Shown here: piece by piece, positions 22,875-30,581 of the stretch
Layout of the letters: every line of letters starts with the position of its first letter
Position numbering within the stretch: the first letter of the stretch is position 1
Assembly (NCBI GenBank): GCA_021787335.1
Contig: JAJYMC010000019.1
Span: 6,894-70,893, forward strand
DNA from: Bacillota bacterium
GTDB taxonomy: Bacteria > Bacillota > Sulfobacillia > JAJYWN01 > JAJZPE01
Reading direction: 5' to 3'
Length of the DNA: 64,000 nucleotides
The notes under the pieces: model-generated
Seen by the model: the letters and a program-made list of their open reading frames with translations, nothing else
Told to the model about the DNA's origin: nothing
Database searches by the model: none
Made by a program: the position numbers and the translations under genes

Positions 22875-24611
22875 CTACCTGAGCCGTCCGACCTCCACCG
22901 GGATGCTGATGACCCGGCCCCCCGGCAGGGTTATCTGCACCGTGAAGTCGCGGTCCGGGTCGAGGCCCCAGGTGTGGAAACGGTGATACTGGGTCCAGCG
23001 GACGGCCGGCGGCTCAGGGCTGTAGACCGACTTGGCGATGTCCGGTGTGGTCGAGGCTTCGGGGTAGAGCGACGTGCTCCCCTGGACGAGCTTGACCGCG
23101 GTGCCGGTGAGGGCGTCGGCCGAGTCCTCGAGGACGCTCACGTGGACGAAGAGCGTGTTGGCATAAAGGGACCGCTTGGCCTCGAGGTCCGCCACGGTCA
23201 GGGACCGGCCGGCCTCCTCGGCGTCGTAGGAATCCAGGGCCACGCTCAGGTAGGGCGTGACCACCGTGACGTAGGCGTAGCCGTCGGCGAACGTGAACGG
23301 CTCGGTGAGGTCGAAGGTGTCCTTATGCTTGTATCCCTGATTGCCGTAGTCGGCGGCGGCCGCGGCCTCATCGGCCGACAGCGACGTCCAGAAGCCGCCA
23401 TAGTAACCGGCGTCCTCGCGGAAGTACTCGTTGACCGCCGGGGCCCACGGCCGGTTGCGGAGGAGCACGCTGACCATGCGCGGCGCGCCGTCCTTGGATT
23501 GGACGCTCATGGTCACCGTGTCGCCCGGCGCGCAGGCGGCCAGGGCCTGGGTGAAGTCGTTGCGTTGGGAAACCGGCCGCCCGTTGAAAGCCATGATCCG
23601 GTCGCCTGGGATGAGCCCGGCCTTCTCGGCGGCCGAGCCCACCGTCACCGCGCCTATCTCCAGGCCCGGCTCGGACGGCAGGCCGACCGCGGCCTCCCAC
23701 GATTCGATGGTGGCCACGCCCAGGAACGGGCGCAGGATCAGGCCGTCCTTCTGGAAGTGAGCGTAGGCGTCCTCAAGGGTCTCGCTGGGAATGAGGAACC
23801 CGAACCCCTCGACGTCGACGCCGACCATCTTCCAGGTGGCGATGCCGATGACGTTGCCGTCGAGGTCGAAGACCGGGCCACCGCTGTTGCCCGGGTTTAT
23901 CGGCGCGTCGGTCTGGATGTAAGGCACCCACCCGTCGGTGGCGACGCCGACGCCGCTGATGACGCCGGCCGAGACGGTGTTGAAGAACTGCAGGCCCTCG
24001 GGGCTGCCCATGGCCGCCACCTGTTCACCGATGGCCGATGAGTCGACCTTGCGGAGGTTCGGCACCGTCAGACCGGCCGCGTCGATCTGGAGCAGGGCCA
24101 GGTCGTCGAGGCTGTCGTAGTTGTCGACCTTCGCCGAGTAGACCTGATGGTCCGCGGTCATCACCTTGATCTCCGCCGCCCCCTCGACCACGTGGTAATT
24201 GGTCCAGATGTAGCCGTCCTGGTGGGCGACGAACCCCGAGCCCGTGAAGGTGACGTAGGTCGGCCAACCCTGATCGTCTATGGCCGGGCGCCGGACGACG
24301 ATCCCGACCACCGACGGCCGGATGATGTCGGCCGCTCGTTTGACGGCCAGCTTCGGGTCCTTGGTCGAGACGCGGACGCTGGATGTGGCGTCGTCCCAGA
24401 CGAGCTGCCAGTCGAGCTGGTCCGACAGTGCCCGCAGGGGGACCATGGTCGTGCCGTCGACGCTGACCCCCTGGATGGTCTGGCCATCGAGGATCACCGG
24501 CACGGTCGTCATCGCGGCCAGGGCGGGCCGTGGGACGAGGATCAAGGCCAGCCCGACGGCCAGGACGGCGGCCAGGACGGCGAGGATGAAGGCTTTGGCT
24601 TGGCGGTTCAC
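22875..24611 (-). CDS. HtrA/DegP-like serine protease with copper-amine-oxidase-N stalk and PDZ domain
   Basis: 578 residues, GTG at 24611 behind AAGGGGGC. A signal peptide (residues 1-33) leads to a stalk domain typical of clostridial surface proteins (VPVILDGQTIQGVSVDGTTM ... MVPLRAL), then a trypsin-like domain with H140 (TNYHVV), D169/D170 (DDLALL) and S243 (PGNSGGP). A PDZ domain follows (GLIPGDRIMAFNGRPV), and an extra 180-residue C-terminal domain of unknown fold. It is an extracytoplasmic quality-control or processing protease. Most HtrA proteins stop after PDZ, so the C-terminal domain is unusual. Confidence 0.9.
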   Translation of the reverse strand: MNRQAKAFILAVLAAVLAVGLALILVPRPALAAMTTVPVILDGQTIQGVSVDGTTMVPLRALSDQLDWQLVWDDATSSVRVSTKDPKLAVKRAADIIRPSVVGIVVRRPAIDDQGWPTYVTFTGSGFVAHQDGYIWTNYHVVEGAAEIKVMTADHQVYSAKVDNYDSLDDLALLQIDAAGLTVPNLRKVDSSAIGEQVAAMGSPEGLQFFNTVSAGVISGVGVATDGWVPYIQTDAPINPGNSGGPVFDLDGNVIGIATWKMVGVDVEGFGFLIPSETLEDAYAHFQKDGLILRPFLGVATIESWEAAVGLPSEPGLEIGAVTVGSAAEKAGLIPGDRIMAFNGRPVSQRNDFTQALAACAPGDTVTMSVQSKDGAPRMVSVLLRNRPWAPAVNEYFREDAGYYGGFWTSLSADEAAAAADYGNQGYKHKDTFDLTEPFTFADGYAYVTVVTPYLSVALDSYDAEEAGRSLTVADLEAKRSLYANTLFVHVSVLEDSADALTGTAVKLVQGSTSLYPEASTTPDIAKSVYSPEPPAVRWTQYHRFHTWGLDPDRDFTVQITLPGGRVISIPVEVGRLR

Positions 24612-24724
24612 GCGGATGCCCCCTTGGGGTGAAAGCTGCTGGTCCGGTCGGCGCGCCGGGGTCCGGCGGCCGTACGTCACCCAATATATCGGAAAAAGCG
24701 GGCCTAAATGAGAGCGGACCGGCC

Positions 24725-24754
24725 TTGCCACCCCCCGCGGCGCGGTGGTATATT
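24725..24754 (+). promoter_or_regulatory. Sigma-A type promoter of the GTPase leader
   Basis: TTGCCA (24725-24730) and TATATT (24749-24754) are 18 bp apart. The transcript would have a leader of about 330 nt before the GTPase start. Confidence 0.55.
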
Positions 24755-24789
24755 GACCTTGAAGGTTCCTTGCGGAGGAGGGTTGACCG

Positions 24790-24936
24790 GTGTACGTCGC
24801 GCGTCGTGGCTTCAGAGTCAAGTCCAACACGGGTTTCCACGGCGTCACCCACCGCCGCGCGGGACTCTTCGCGGCTGCCCTGGGCGAACTATGCCCATTT
24901 TCAGGCGCAGTCGCTACCCGGCCCGCTCTCGGCTGA
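24790..24936 (+). CDS. Possible 48-residue leader peptide
   Basis: GTG at 24790 follows GGAGGAGGG by a good distance and the frame runs to TGA at 24934, ending 22 bp before the first hairpin. The peptide is Arg/Gly/Ala-rich (VYVARRGFRVKSNTGFHG) and is not recognised. It could be a leader peptide controlling the hairpins, or a chance frame. Confidence 0.3.
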   Translation: MYVARRGFRVKSNTGFHGVTHRRAGLFAAALGELCPFSGAVATRPALG

Positions 24937-24958
24937 CCATCAGCCAGGAGTCGCTATC

Positions 24959-24990
24959 AAGGCCACGGGTGCTCTGGCGCCTGTGGCCTT
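24959..24990 (+). terminator. First of two tandem terminator-like hairpins (attenuator?)
   Basis: AAGGCCAC and GTGGCCTT form the stem with further G-C/G-T pairs inside; CTTCGTT follows. Its left arm AAGGCCACGGGTG is repeated exactly in the second hairpin. Confidence 0.45.
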
Positions 24991-25027
24991 CTTCGTTGGG
25001 CCGGCGTCTTCGCCGCCTCCAAATGAC

Positions 25028-25069
25028 AAGGCCACGGGTGCCGCTGCGCAACCCCGTGGCCTTTGGCTT
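25028..25069 (+). terminator. Second tandem terminator-like hairpin (attenuator?)
   Basis: AAGGCCACGGG pairs with CCCGTGGCCTT (ending 25063), followed by TGGCTTTT. It ends about 10 bp before the GTPase ribosome site, where a simple terminator would block the gene. Confidence 0.5.
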
Positions 25070-25091
25070 TTCATGAGGAGGTTGACGAGAC

Positions 25092-26036
25092 ATGCCCATT
25101 CCCCATCAGGAGATGCGCCGGATCATCCGGCGTCGGATAACCGGACTGGAAGGCCATGCGCGAATCAGGGTCCTGCAGGAGGCCCTCGAGCAGTTCCCAG
25201 GCTACTATCAGGGACCCTACGGAGAGCTTCGGAAGTGGGTCCTCGGCCTCATCGACGAGGCCAAGTTGCGCAAGGCGGTCAGGCATCAGGACCAGTTCTT
25301 CATCGCCAAGGAGGGCGCGGCCCAGGTCGTCCTGGTGGGCGCGCCCAACGCCGGCAAGTCCTCGCTGCTGAAGACTTTGACGGGACGGGCCGTGGCCATC
25401 GGCGACTACCCGTTCACCACCCTGAGGCCCGCGGCCGGGATGGTCAAGTTCGGCGGGGCGGTCGTCCAACTGGTCGACCTGCCCGGGCTGCTGGATGGCG
25501 CCGTGGACGGCAAGGGCGGTGGGCGAGCCCTGTTGGGCTGCGTCCGGATGGCCGACGCCGCCCTCTTCGTGGTGGCCCTGGACGATGACGGGGTCGCCGG
25601 CTTCCGACGCGTCCTCTCGGAGGTGACCGCGGAGGCGGGTATCGACCTCCCCTACGGGCTCATCGGCGCCAAGGCCGACCTGGCCGGCGCCCCGGCGCGC
25701 TTCGCGGCCCTCCGCGACTCCCTCCCCCACCTCCCCACGGCCGCTTGCTCCACCGCCACGGGCGAGGGCCTCGACGCGGTCCGCCAGATCCTCTGGGACC
25801 TCTGCGGACTGAAGCGGGTTTACTGCAAGCCCAGGGGCAAGGACGTCTCGCCCGAGGCCATCGTCTTGCCGCCGGAGGCCACGGTCGAGGACTTCATCAA
25901 CGCGTTGAACCGAGCCTGGCTGGGACGGTTCAAAGGGGCCCGAGTCACGGGACCGAGCGCCCGCTTCCCCGGGCAGGCGGTGGGCCTCGGCCATATCCTG
26001 GCCGACGGGGATACGGTCGAGTTGTCAGGGCGTTGA
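25092..26036 (+). CDS. DRG/Obg-like GTPase with C-terminal TGS domain
   Basis: 314 residues, ATG behind GAGGAGG. After 75 residues of helical N-terminus (the DRG-type pattern ARIRVLQEAL) come G1 GAPNAGKSSLLKTL, a Thr in DYPFTTLRP (G2), DLPGLLDGA (G3) and GAKADL in the G4 position. The last 70 residues form a TGS domain (VYCKPRGKDVS ... GQAVGLGHILADGDTVEL). DRG proteins are typical of archaea and eukaryotes and occur in some bacteria; they bind ribosomes or RNA. The structured leader with two hairpins suggests control by premature termination. Confidence 0.85.
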   Translation: MPIPHQEMRRIIRRRITGLEGHARIRVLQEALEQFPGYYQGPYGELRKWVLGLIDEAKLRKAVRHQDQFFIAKEGAAQVVLVGAPNAGKSSLLKTLTGRAVAIGDYPFTTLRPAAGMVKFGGAVVQLVDLPGLLDGAVDGKGGGRALLGCVRMADAALFVVALDDDGVAGFRRVLSEVTAEAGIDLPYGLIGAKADLAGAPARFAALRDSLPHLPTAACSTATGEGLDAVRQILWDLCGLKRVYCKPRGKDVSPEAIVLPPEATVEDFINALNRAWLGRFKGARVTGPSARFPGQAVGLGHILADGDTVELSGR

Positions 26037-26082
26037 AAAAGCCGGCCCCGGCCTGCATCGGCGCAGGCGGGGCCGGCTTCGA
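26036..26082 (+). terminator. Terminator of the DRG-like GTPase gene
   Basis: AGCCGGCCCC (26040-26049) pairs with GGGGCCGGCT (26069-26078), with an inner GCCTGC/GCAGGC stem. The run of A before it gives a U-run on the other strand. Confidence 0.6.
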
Positions 26083-26092
26083 TATTGGGCGG

Positions 26093-26160
26093 GTGCGGGC
26101 GAAGTGGTTGTTGGTCACCATGTCCTTGAGCCTTGTCTGAGGAGCGAGGTTGAGCTTGGA
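26093..26160 (-). pseudogene. Decayed fragment of the CAP-domain gene
   Basis: The plus-strand text around GTTGTTGGTCACCATGTCC repeats bases 21102-21183 of the CAP gene with small deletions. Read on the minus strand it gives KLNLAPQTRLKDMVTNNHFA against KLNL...QKAQDMVTNNYFA in the intact gene. No start, signal or remaining domain is left. Confidence 0.6.
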
Positions 26161-26249
26161 ACCTCTTCCGACGGCCAAACTGCAGCTACAGTCAGTCTAT
26201 TTAGCCTGTTTTGAATTGCAGAACTTTAGGTATTGAACGTTGACCCCTC

Positions 26250-26278
26250 TTGTCGAAGACGTGCAGTCGCTGTATAAT
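26250..26278 (+). promoter_or_regulatory. Sigma-A promoter of the hydrogenase operon
   Basis: TTGTCG (26250-26255) and a perfect TATAAT (26273-26278) are 17 bp apart, about 215 bp upstream of hyhB. Confidence 0.7.
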
Positions 26279-26286
26279 CCGGGTGA

Positions 26287-26304
26287 GAGTGAAAGTGCGC
26301 ACAA
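26287..26304 (+). promoter_or_regulatory. Rex-like box 1
   Basis: GAGTGAAAGTGCGCACAA matches 10 of the 14 fixed bases of the Rex operator (TTGTGAA-N4-TTCACAA). It covers the expected transcription start, a natural place for a repressor. Confidence 0.45.
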
Positions 26305-26357
26305 ACACTTTACATGCTACAGTCTATATTAATTGCGTTTCACCGTTGTAGCCCTGA

Positions 26358-26375
26358 TTGTGAAGGTGCTCACAA
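26358..26375 (+). promoter_or_regulatory. Rex-like box 2
   Basis: TTGTGAAGGTGCTCACAA matches 13 of the 14 fixed bases of the Rex operator consensus. It lies 71 bp downstream of box 1. Rex senses the NADH/NAD+ ratio and often controls hydrogenases in Gram-positive anaerobes. Confidence 0.6.
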
Positions 26376-26499
26376 GTCGTGCATGAGTTCCGCAATATGT
26401 GCCGTTACCTGTCCTAGTTTTCGCCCCCGAAGGGAGGGGTCACCACTCACCTTATTCGGTGCCAGTTCGACCGTACGAGATGTGGGAGGTGAAACTGGG

Positions 26500-27567
26500 T
26501 TGGAAAAGCTGGAGATCAAGTTGGGCAACGTCCGCATCCTCCCCAAGGAGAATTTCCCGCGCTTTGTCGCCGGGCTAGGCTCCTTCGGGGAGGTTTTTGC
26601 TCCTTTGCGGAGGCCGGACGGGGTCAGGTCCTTTTCCCGCGTCGGAAAGGGGGATGGCGATGTCGGGGCCATCGACCTTCGCCACCCGAGGACGATGTTG
26701 CCGCCCAAGAAGTTCCTTTTCCCGCCGGAGATGGAAATGTACCGCTTCTCGGCGGACGGAGGGTTCACCGACCCTCCGCCCAACGGTGAGGACGGGCCGA
26801 AGGTCCTCCTTGGCGTTCACCCGTGTGACATCAACGGGCTGCTGATCCTGGACGAGGTCTTTCGCCGTTACTACGTCGACCCTCATTACTTCGCCAAGCG
26901 TGAGCGCCTGGTGATCATCGGCGCCAACTGTGAGCCGGACGACAAATGCTTTTGCAAGTCAATGCGCTCCGAGTATGTCGACAAAGGCTTCGACCTGTTC
27001 CTGACCGACATCGGTGACGCCTATTTCCTTCGCATGGGCACCAGCCTCGGCAGCGACATCGTCGTCGCCGACCCCGACGCCTTCCGGCCGGTCGAAAGGG
27101 CGGACGTCCGGGTCTACAAAGAGGCCGAGAACCGCCGCGCCCAGGCCTTGAAGAGTCAGGTCGAACTGGATAGCCTGCCGCAGATCCTCGAACTGGAATA
27201 CGACAGCGAGGTCTGGGAAGAGGCGGGCGGAAGGTGCCTTTCCTGCAGCACCTGTTCGTCGGTCTGCCCGACCTGCTACTGCTACGATGTCTTCGACCAC
27301 CTGAACCTCGACGGGGCCAGCGGTAGCCGGGTGCGACGATGGGATTAGTGCCTCTTACGCGACCACGCCCTGGTGTCTGGGGGGCATAATTTCCGCGAAG
27401 ACCGGGACAGCCGCGTCAAGAACAGGTATTTCCACAAGCAGGTCGGCTTCGTCGACGAGTACGGGCGCCCGAGCTGTGTCGGCTGCGGACGCTGCATCGA
27501 GGCTTGCCCAGCGAGCATCAACATCATCGAGATCATCAGCCGTATCCGCGAAGAGGTGAAAGTGTAA
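26500..27567 (+). CDS. hyhB: Hydrogenase beta subunit (HyhB-like, 4Fe-4S), interrupted by an in-frame TAG
   Basis: 355 codons. TTG at 26500 is preferred (GGAGGT 9 bp upstream), although the frame is open further. The protein matches beta subunits of NAD(P)-linked group 3b hydrogenases: HPCDINGLLILDEVF, NCEPDDKCFCKSM, cluster Cys in CLSCSTCSSVCPTCYCYDV, then GGHNFREDRDSRV and CVGCGRCIEACP. TAG at 27346-27348 falls between WD and CLLRDHALVSGGHNF, where relatives read WDSC; the frame is otherwise intact to 27567. Translation would stop after 282 residues and lose the last cluster-binding motif. Nonsense mutation, sequencing error or suppression are possible. It overlaps hyhG by 1 bp. Confidence 0.85.
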
Positions 27568-28433
27568 TGCTGACGGAACACGACCTCGCCCGGCAAGCCG
27601 ACCCGCTCCGTCCGCTGCCCGCGCGGCTCGTGGCCAGCGAAGCCCTGGCCTCCGACCACCGCCTGTTCCAGTTCCGTTTCGTCGACCAGGAGCTTAACCG
27701 CGACTGGAGCCATCGGCCCGGTCAGTTCGTCATGCTCTCCGTGCTCGGCACCGGGGAGGCCCCCATCTCCATCAGTTCCTCCCCCACCCGCGGCGGCGTC
27801 ATCGAACTGTGCGTCCGCAAGGCCGGTCGGGTCACCGGCGCCCTCTACCGTCTCAAGGAAAACGCCATCGTCGGCCTGCGCGGCCCGTACGGCAACGGAT
27901 TCCCCATCGACCAGATGAAGGGCCACGATGTCGTCATCATCGCCGGCGGTCTGGGCATGGCTCCCCTGCGGTCGTTGCTCTGGCACATGCTCGATAACCG
28001 CGAGGATTTCGGTCATCTGGCCCTGCTCTACGGGACCCGGGCGCCGGAGGATATGCTTTTCAAGCAGGAGGTGACGGGCCTCGTCGAGCGCACCGACATC
28101 GACACCTACCTGACTGTGGACAAGGTCCCCGAAGGGCAGGAGTGGAGCCATGACGTCGGCGTCGTCACCAAGCTGTTCCCGCACGTGAAGAGCCGGATCG
28201 ACCCGGACAACGCCTACGCCGCCGTATGCGGTCCCCCGGTGATGTACAAATTCGTCCTCCGCGAGTTGCTGGACATGGGCTTTGGCAAGGACCGCATCCT
28301 CATGTCCCTCGAACGCCGGATGAAATGCGGCATCGGCAAGTGCAGTCACTGCGGCGTCGGCTACAAATACACCTGCATCCATGGCCCCATCTTCACCTAC
28401 TGGGACGCCATGAACCTGCCGGAAATGGTCTAG
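27567..28433 (+). CDS. hyhG: Hydrogenase gamma subunit (HyhG-like, FAD/NAD(P)-binding)
   Basis: 288 residues, ATG overlapping the hyhB TAA. It is a ferredoxin-NADP reductase-type fold: FAD site near GQFVMLSVLG and ISISSSPTRGG, NAD(P) site IIAGGLGMAPLRSLLW, and VCGPPVMYKFVL. The C-terminus binds a [2Fe-2S] cluster (CGIGKCSHCGVGYKYTC). It passes electrons between NAD(P)H and the Fe-S chain of the group 3b enzyme, as in Pyrococcus sulfhydrogenase. It belongs to the same operon as the other subunits. Confidence 0.93.
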   Translation: MLTEHDLARQADPLRPLPARLVASEALASDHRLFQFRFVDQELNRDWSHRPGQFVMLSVLGTGEAPISISSSPTRGGVIELCVRKAGRVTGALYRLKENAIVGLRGPYGNGFPIDQMKGHDVVIIAGGLGMAPLRSLLWHMLDNREDFGHLALLYGTRAPEDMLFKQEVTGLVERTDIDTYLTVDKVPEGQEWSHDVGVVTKLFPHVKSRIDPDNAYAAVCGPPVMYKFVLRELLDMGFGKDRILMSLERRMKCGIGKCSHCGVGYKYTCIHGPIFTYWDAMNLPEMV

Positions 28434-28446
28434 GGGGGTGACGAGC

Positions 28447-29199
28447 GTGGCCAAACCAAAAGTCGGCATCTTCGGCCTGACCTCCTGCGCCGGGGACCAG
28501 CTTGTCGTGGTCAACCTGGAGGACGAGCTTCTCGACGTGGTCGGGGCCATCGACCTGCGTTCCTTCATCATGGCCGCTTCCAACCCCGTCGAGGATGAGT
28601 TCGACGTCGCCCTGGTCGAGGGGTCGGTGGTGACCGCCGAAGACGAGGAACGTCTGCGTGAGATCCGCGCCAAGTCCAAGCTCCTGGTGGCCATCGGCAC
28701 CTGCGCCGTCTGGGGCGGGATTCCCGGGGCCCTGAACGACCTCGGCCGCAACACCCTCTACCGGATCGTCTACGGCACCGATGAGGACCTGTTTAAGGCC
28801 AGTGTCGCCCGGCCTCTCAAGGCCGTCGTGCCGGTGGACTTCGCCCTGCCGGGCTGCCCCATCGAAAAGCACCAGTTCCTCGAAGCTCTGGCGTCGCTGC
28901 TTCACGGCGACCTGCCCATCGCCCACAACACCCCGGTCTGCCTGGACTGCCGGTTCAACGAAAACCTCTGCCTCCTGAAAGCCAAGGGTCAGCTCTGCCT
29001 GGGGCCGGTCACCGCCGGCGGCTGCCGCGCCCGCTGCCCGTCCCACGGCCTGCCTTGCGAGGGGTGCCACGGTCCGGTGGAAGAAGCCAATTTCGCCTCG
29101 GAGGTGGCCATCCTTCAGGAAAAGGGCTTTTCGCGGGAACGCGTCGCCCGGGCCATCAGGAATTTCGCCCACCAGGCCGACCTGGCCCGGACCAGTTAG
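28447..29199 (+). CDS. hyhS: [NiFe] hydrogenase small (delta) subunit, group 3b-like
   Basis: 250 residues from GTG at 28447, preferred over GTG 28438 because of spacing from GGGGGG. It is the electron-transfer subunit: LTSCAGDQLV at residues 12-21, IGTCAVWGGIPG, PGCPIEKHQF, then a run of cysteines (CLDCRFNENLCLL, CLGPVTAGGCRARC, CEGCHGP) for the medial and distal clusters. The second Cys of the usual proximal-cluster CxxC is Asp (C-A-G-D). An Asp ligand at a proximal cluster is known in the F420-reducing hydrogenase FrhG. No Tat signal, so it is cytoplasmic. Confidence 0.92.
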   Translation: MAKPKVGIFGLTSCAGDQLVVVNLEDELLDVVGAIDLRSFIMAASNPVEDEFDVALVEGSVVTAEDEERLREIRAKSKLLVAIGTCAVWGGIPGALNDLGRNTLYRIVYGTDEDLFKASVARPLKAVVPVDFALPGCPIEKHQFLEALASLLHGDLPIAHNTPVCLDCRFNENLCLLKAKGQLCLGPVTAGGCRARCPSHGLPCEGCHGPVEEANFASEVAILQEKGFSRERVARAIRNFAHQADLARTS

Positions 29200-29249
29200 G
29201 GCGGGCGGACCCCAGAGAACGGTAAGGAAGGAAAGGAGGCGGACCCACC

Positions 29250-30578
29250 ATGCCGCGAACCATCGACGTCAAACACCTCTCCCGGGTCGAGGGCCACGGA
29301 CGGATCCTGGTCGAGATCGACGACCGCAACCGTCTCGAGCGCGCCCAGTTCAGCCTGGTCGAGGGGCCGCGTTTCTTTGAGGCCCTGGCCCGGGGGCGCG
29401 ACTTCCGCGACATCCCGATGATGGTCTCCCGCATCTGCGCCATCTGTTCGGTGGGCCACAAGCTCACCTCGGTTCTGGCCCTCGAGGACGCTCTGGGCCT
29501 GACGGTCTCCCGCCAGACCCAGCTCCTCCGAGACCTGCTCTTCCAAGGCATGTCCATCGAGAGCCACGTCCTGCACACCTATTTCCTGGCCCTGCCAGAC
29601 TTCCTGGGTGCCGGCAGCGCGATCGAACTGGTGCCCCGGCTGCCGAACGAAGTCAAGCTGGGCCTGGCCATGAAAAAATTGGGCAACACCATCCAGGAAC
29701 TCGTCGGCGGCCGGGCCATCCACCCCGTCAACGCGATCATCGGCGGTTTCGGGCGCGTCCCGACCCGAGACGAACTGCTGACGGTGCGCAAGCGCCTCGT
29801 CGAACTGCTGCCGGGGGCCGAAAAGACGGTGGAGATCTTCGGCGGCCTCACCTACCCCGATGACACCGTGCCGGCCGACGGAGCGCGGCCCACCAGCTTC
29901 GTCGCCCTGGCGCCCGACGGGGATCAGTTCAGCTTCTTCGGGCGGCGCATCGCCACCTCGGCCGCCCCGGAGACGGTCCTGCCGGTGGAGGAGTACAAGG
30001 CCATCGCCGACGAACGGGTCGTTCCCCACTCCTCGGCCAAACACAGCCTGCCGGGCGGCGAGCCGTACTTCACCGGGGCCCTGGCCAGGGTCAACCTGTT
30101 CTTCAACAAGCTGACGCCGCGGGCCAAGGCGGCCGCCCTGGCCACCGGGGTCAGGTTCCCGTCGGCCAACTCGCTCCACAACAACCTGTGCCAGGCTATC
30201 GAGAATCTCTACAGCTTCGAGCGGGCCATCGAGGTCATCGACCTTCTCCTTGAGGACGGCGGGCCGCGGCCCGAAGCGCCGGCGGACGTCGAGGCCAAGG
30301 TGCGAGCCGGACGGGGCGTCGCGGCCACGGAGGTCCCGCGCGGTACCCTCTATCACGAGTACGAACTGGACGACGCCGGCCAGGTGGTCTACGCCAACAT
30401 CATCACCCCGACGGCCCAGAACCAGGCCAACGTAGAAAAAGATTTCGGCAGCTACCTACACCGGCATCCCGAGGCCGACGACGCGACCATCGCCTTCAAC
30501 CTGGAGATGATCGCCCGAGCCTACGATCCTTGCATCTCCTGCGCCGCCCATTACGTGGAAGTCAAGCGGCGGTCCTGA
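29250..30578 (+). CDS. hyhL: [NiFe] hydrogenase large (alpha) subunit, group 3b-like
   Basis: 442 residues, ATG behind GGAAAGGAGG. The nickel-binding Cys pairs are complete: C63/C66 in SRICAICSVGH and the C-terminal DPCISCAAH. Eight residues (YVEVKRRS) follow the final His and are the likely peptide removed by the maturation protease encoded next. SRVEGHGRI at the N-terminus is the L0 motif. No selenocysteine is used at the active site although the cell has Sec machinery. It produces or consumes H2 with NAD(P)H through the other three subunits. Confidence 0.95.
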   Translation: MPRTIDVKHLSRVEGHGRILVEIDDRNRLERAQFSLVEGPRFFEALARGRDFRDIPMMVSRICAICSVGHKLTSVLALEDALGLTVSRQTQLLRDLLFQGMSIESHVLHTYFLALPDFLGAGSAIELVPRLPNEVKLGLAMKKLGNTIQELVGGRAIHPVNAIIGGFGRVPTRDELLTVRKRLVELLPGAEKTVEIFGGLTYPDDTVPADGARPTSFVALAPDGDQFSFFGRRIATSAAPETVLPVEEYKAIADERVVPHSSAKHSLPGGEPYFTGALARVNLFFNKLTPRAKAAALATGVRFPSANSLHNNLCQAIENLYSFERAIEVIDLLLEDGGPRPEAPADVEAKVRAGRGVAATEVPRGTLYHEYELDDAGQVVYANIITPTAQNQANVEKDFGSYLHRHPEADDATIAFNLEMIARAYDPCISCAAHYVEVKRRS

Positions 30579-30581
30579 GCC

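Larger units (their letters stand above)
24612..25091. other. Long intergenic/leader region with promoter, short reading frame and tandem hairpins
   Basis: These 480 bp separate divergent genes. On the plus strand they hold a good promoter (24725-24754), a 48-codon frame with a ribosome site, and two related terminator-like hairpins just before the GTPase gene. No longer gene is visible. Confidence 0.5.

Noticed and set aside
27346-27348. Pyrrolysine as the reading of the TAG in hyhB (and in tnpB at 52104).
   Set aside because: No pyl genes or PYLIS-like context are seen, pyrrolysine is known mainly in methylamine methyltransferases, and a second TAG in a decayed transposase fits plain mutation better.
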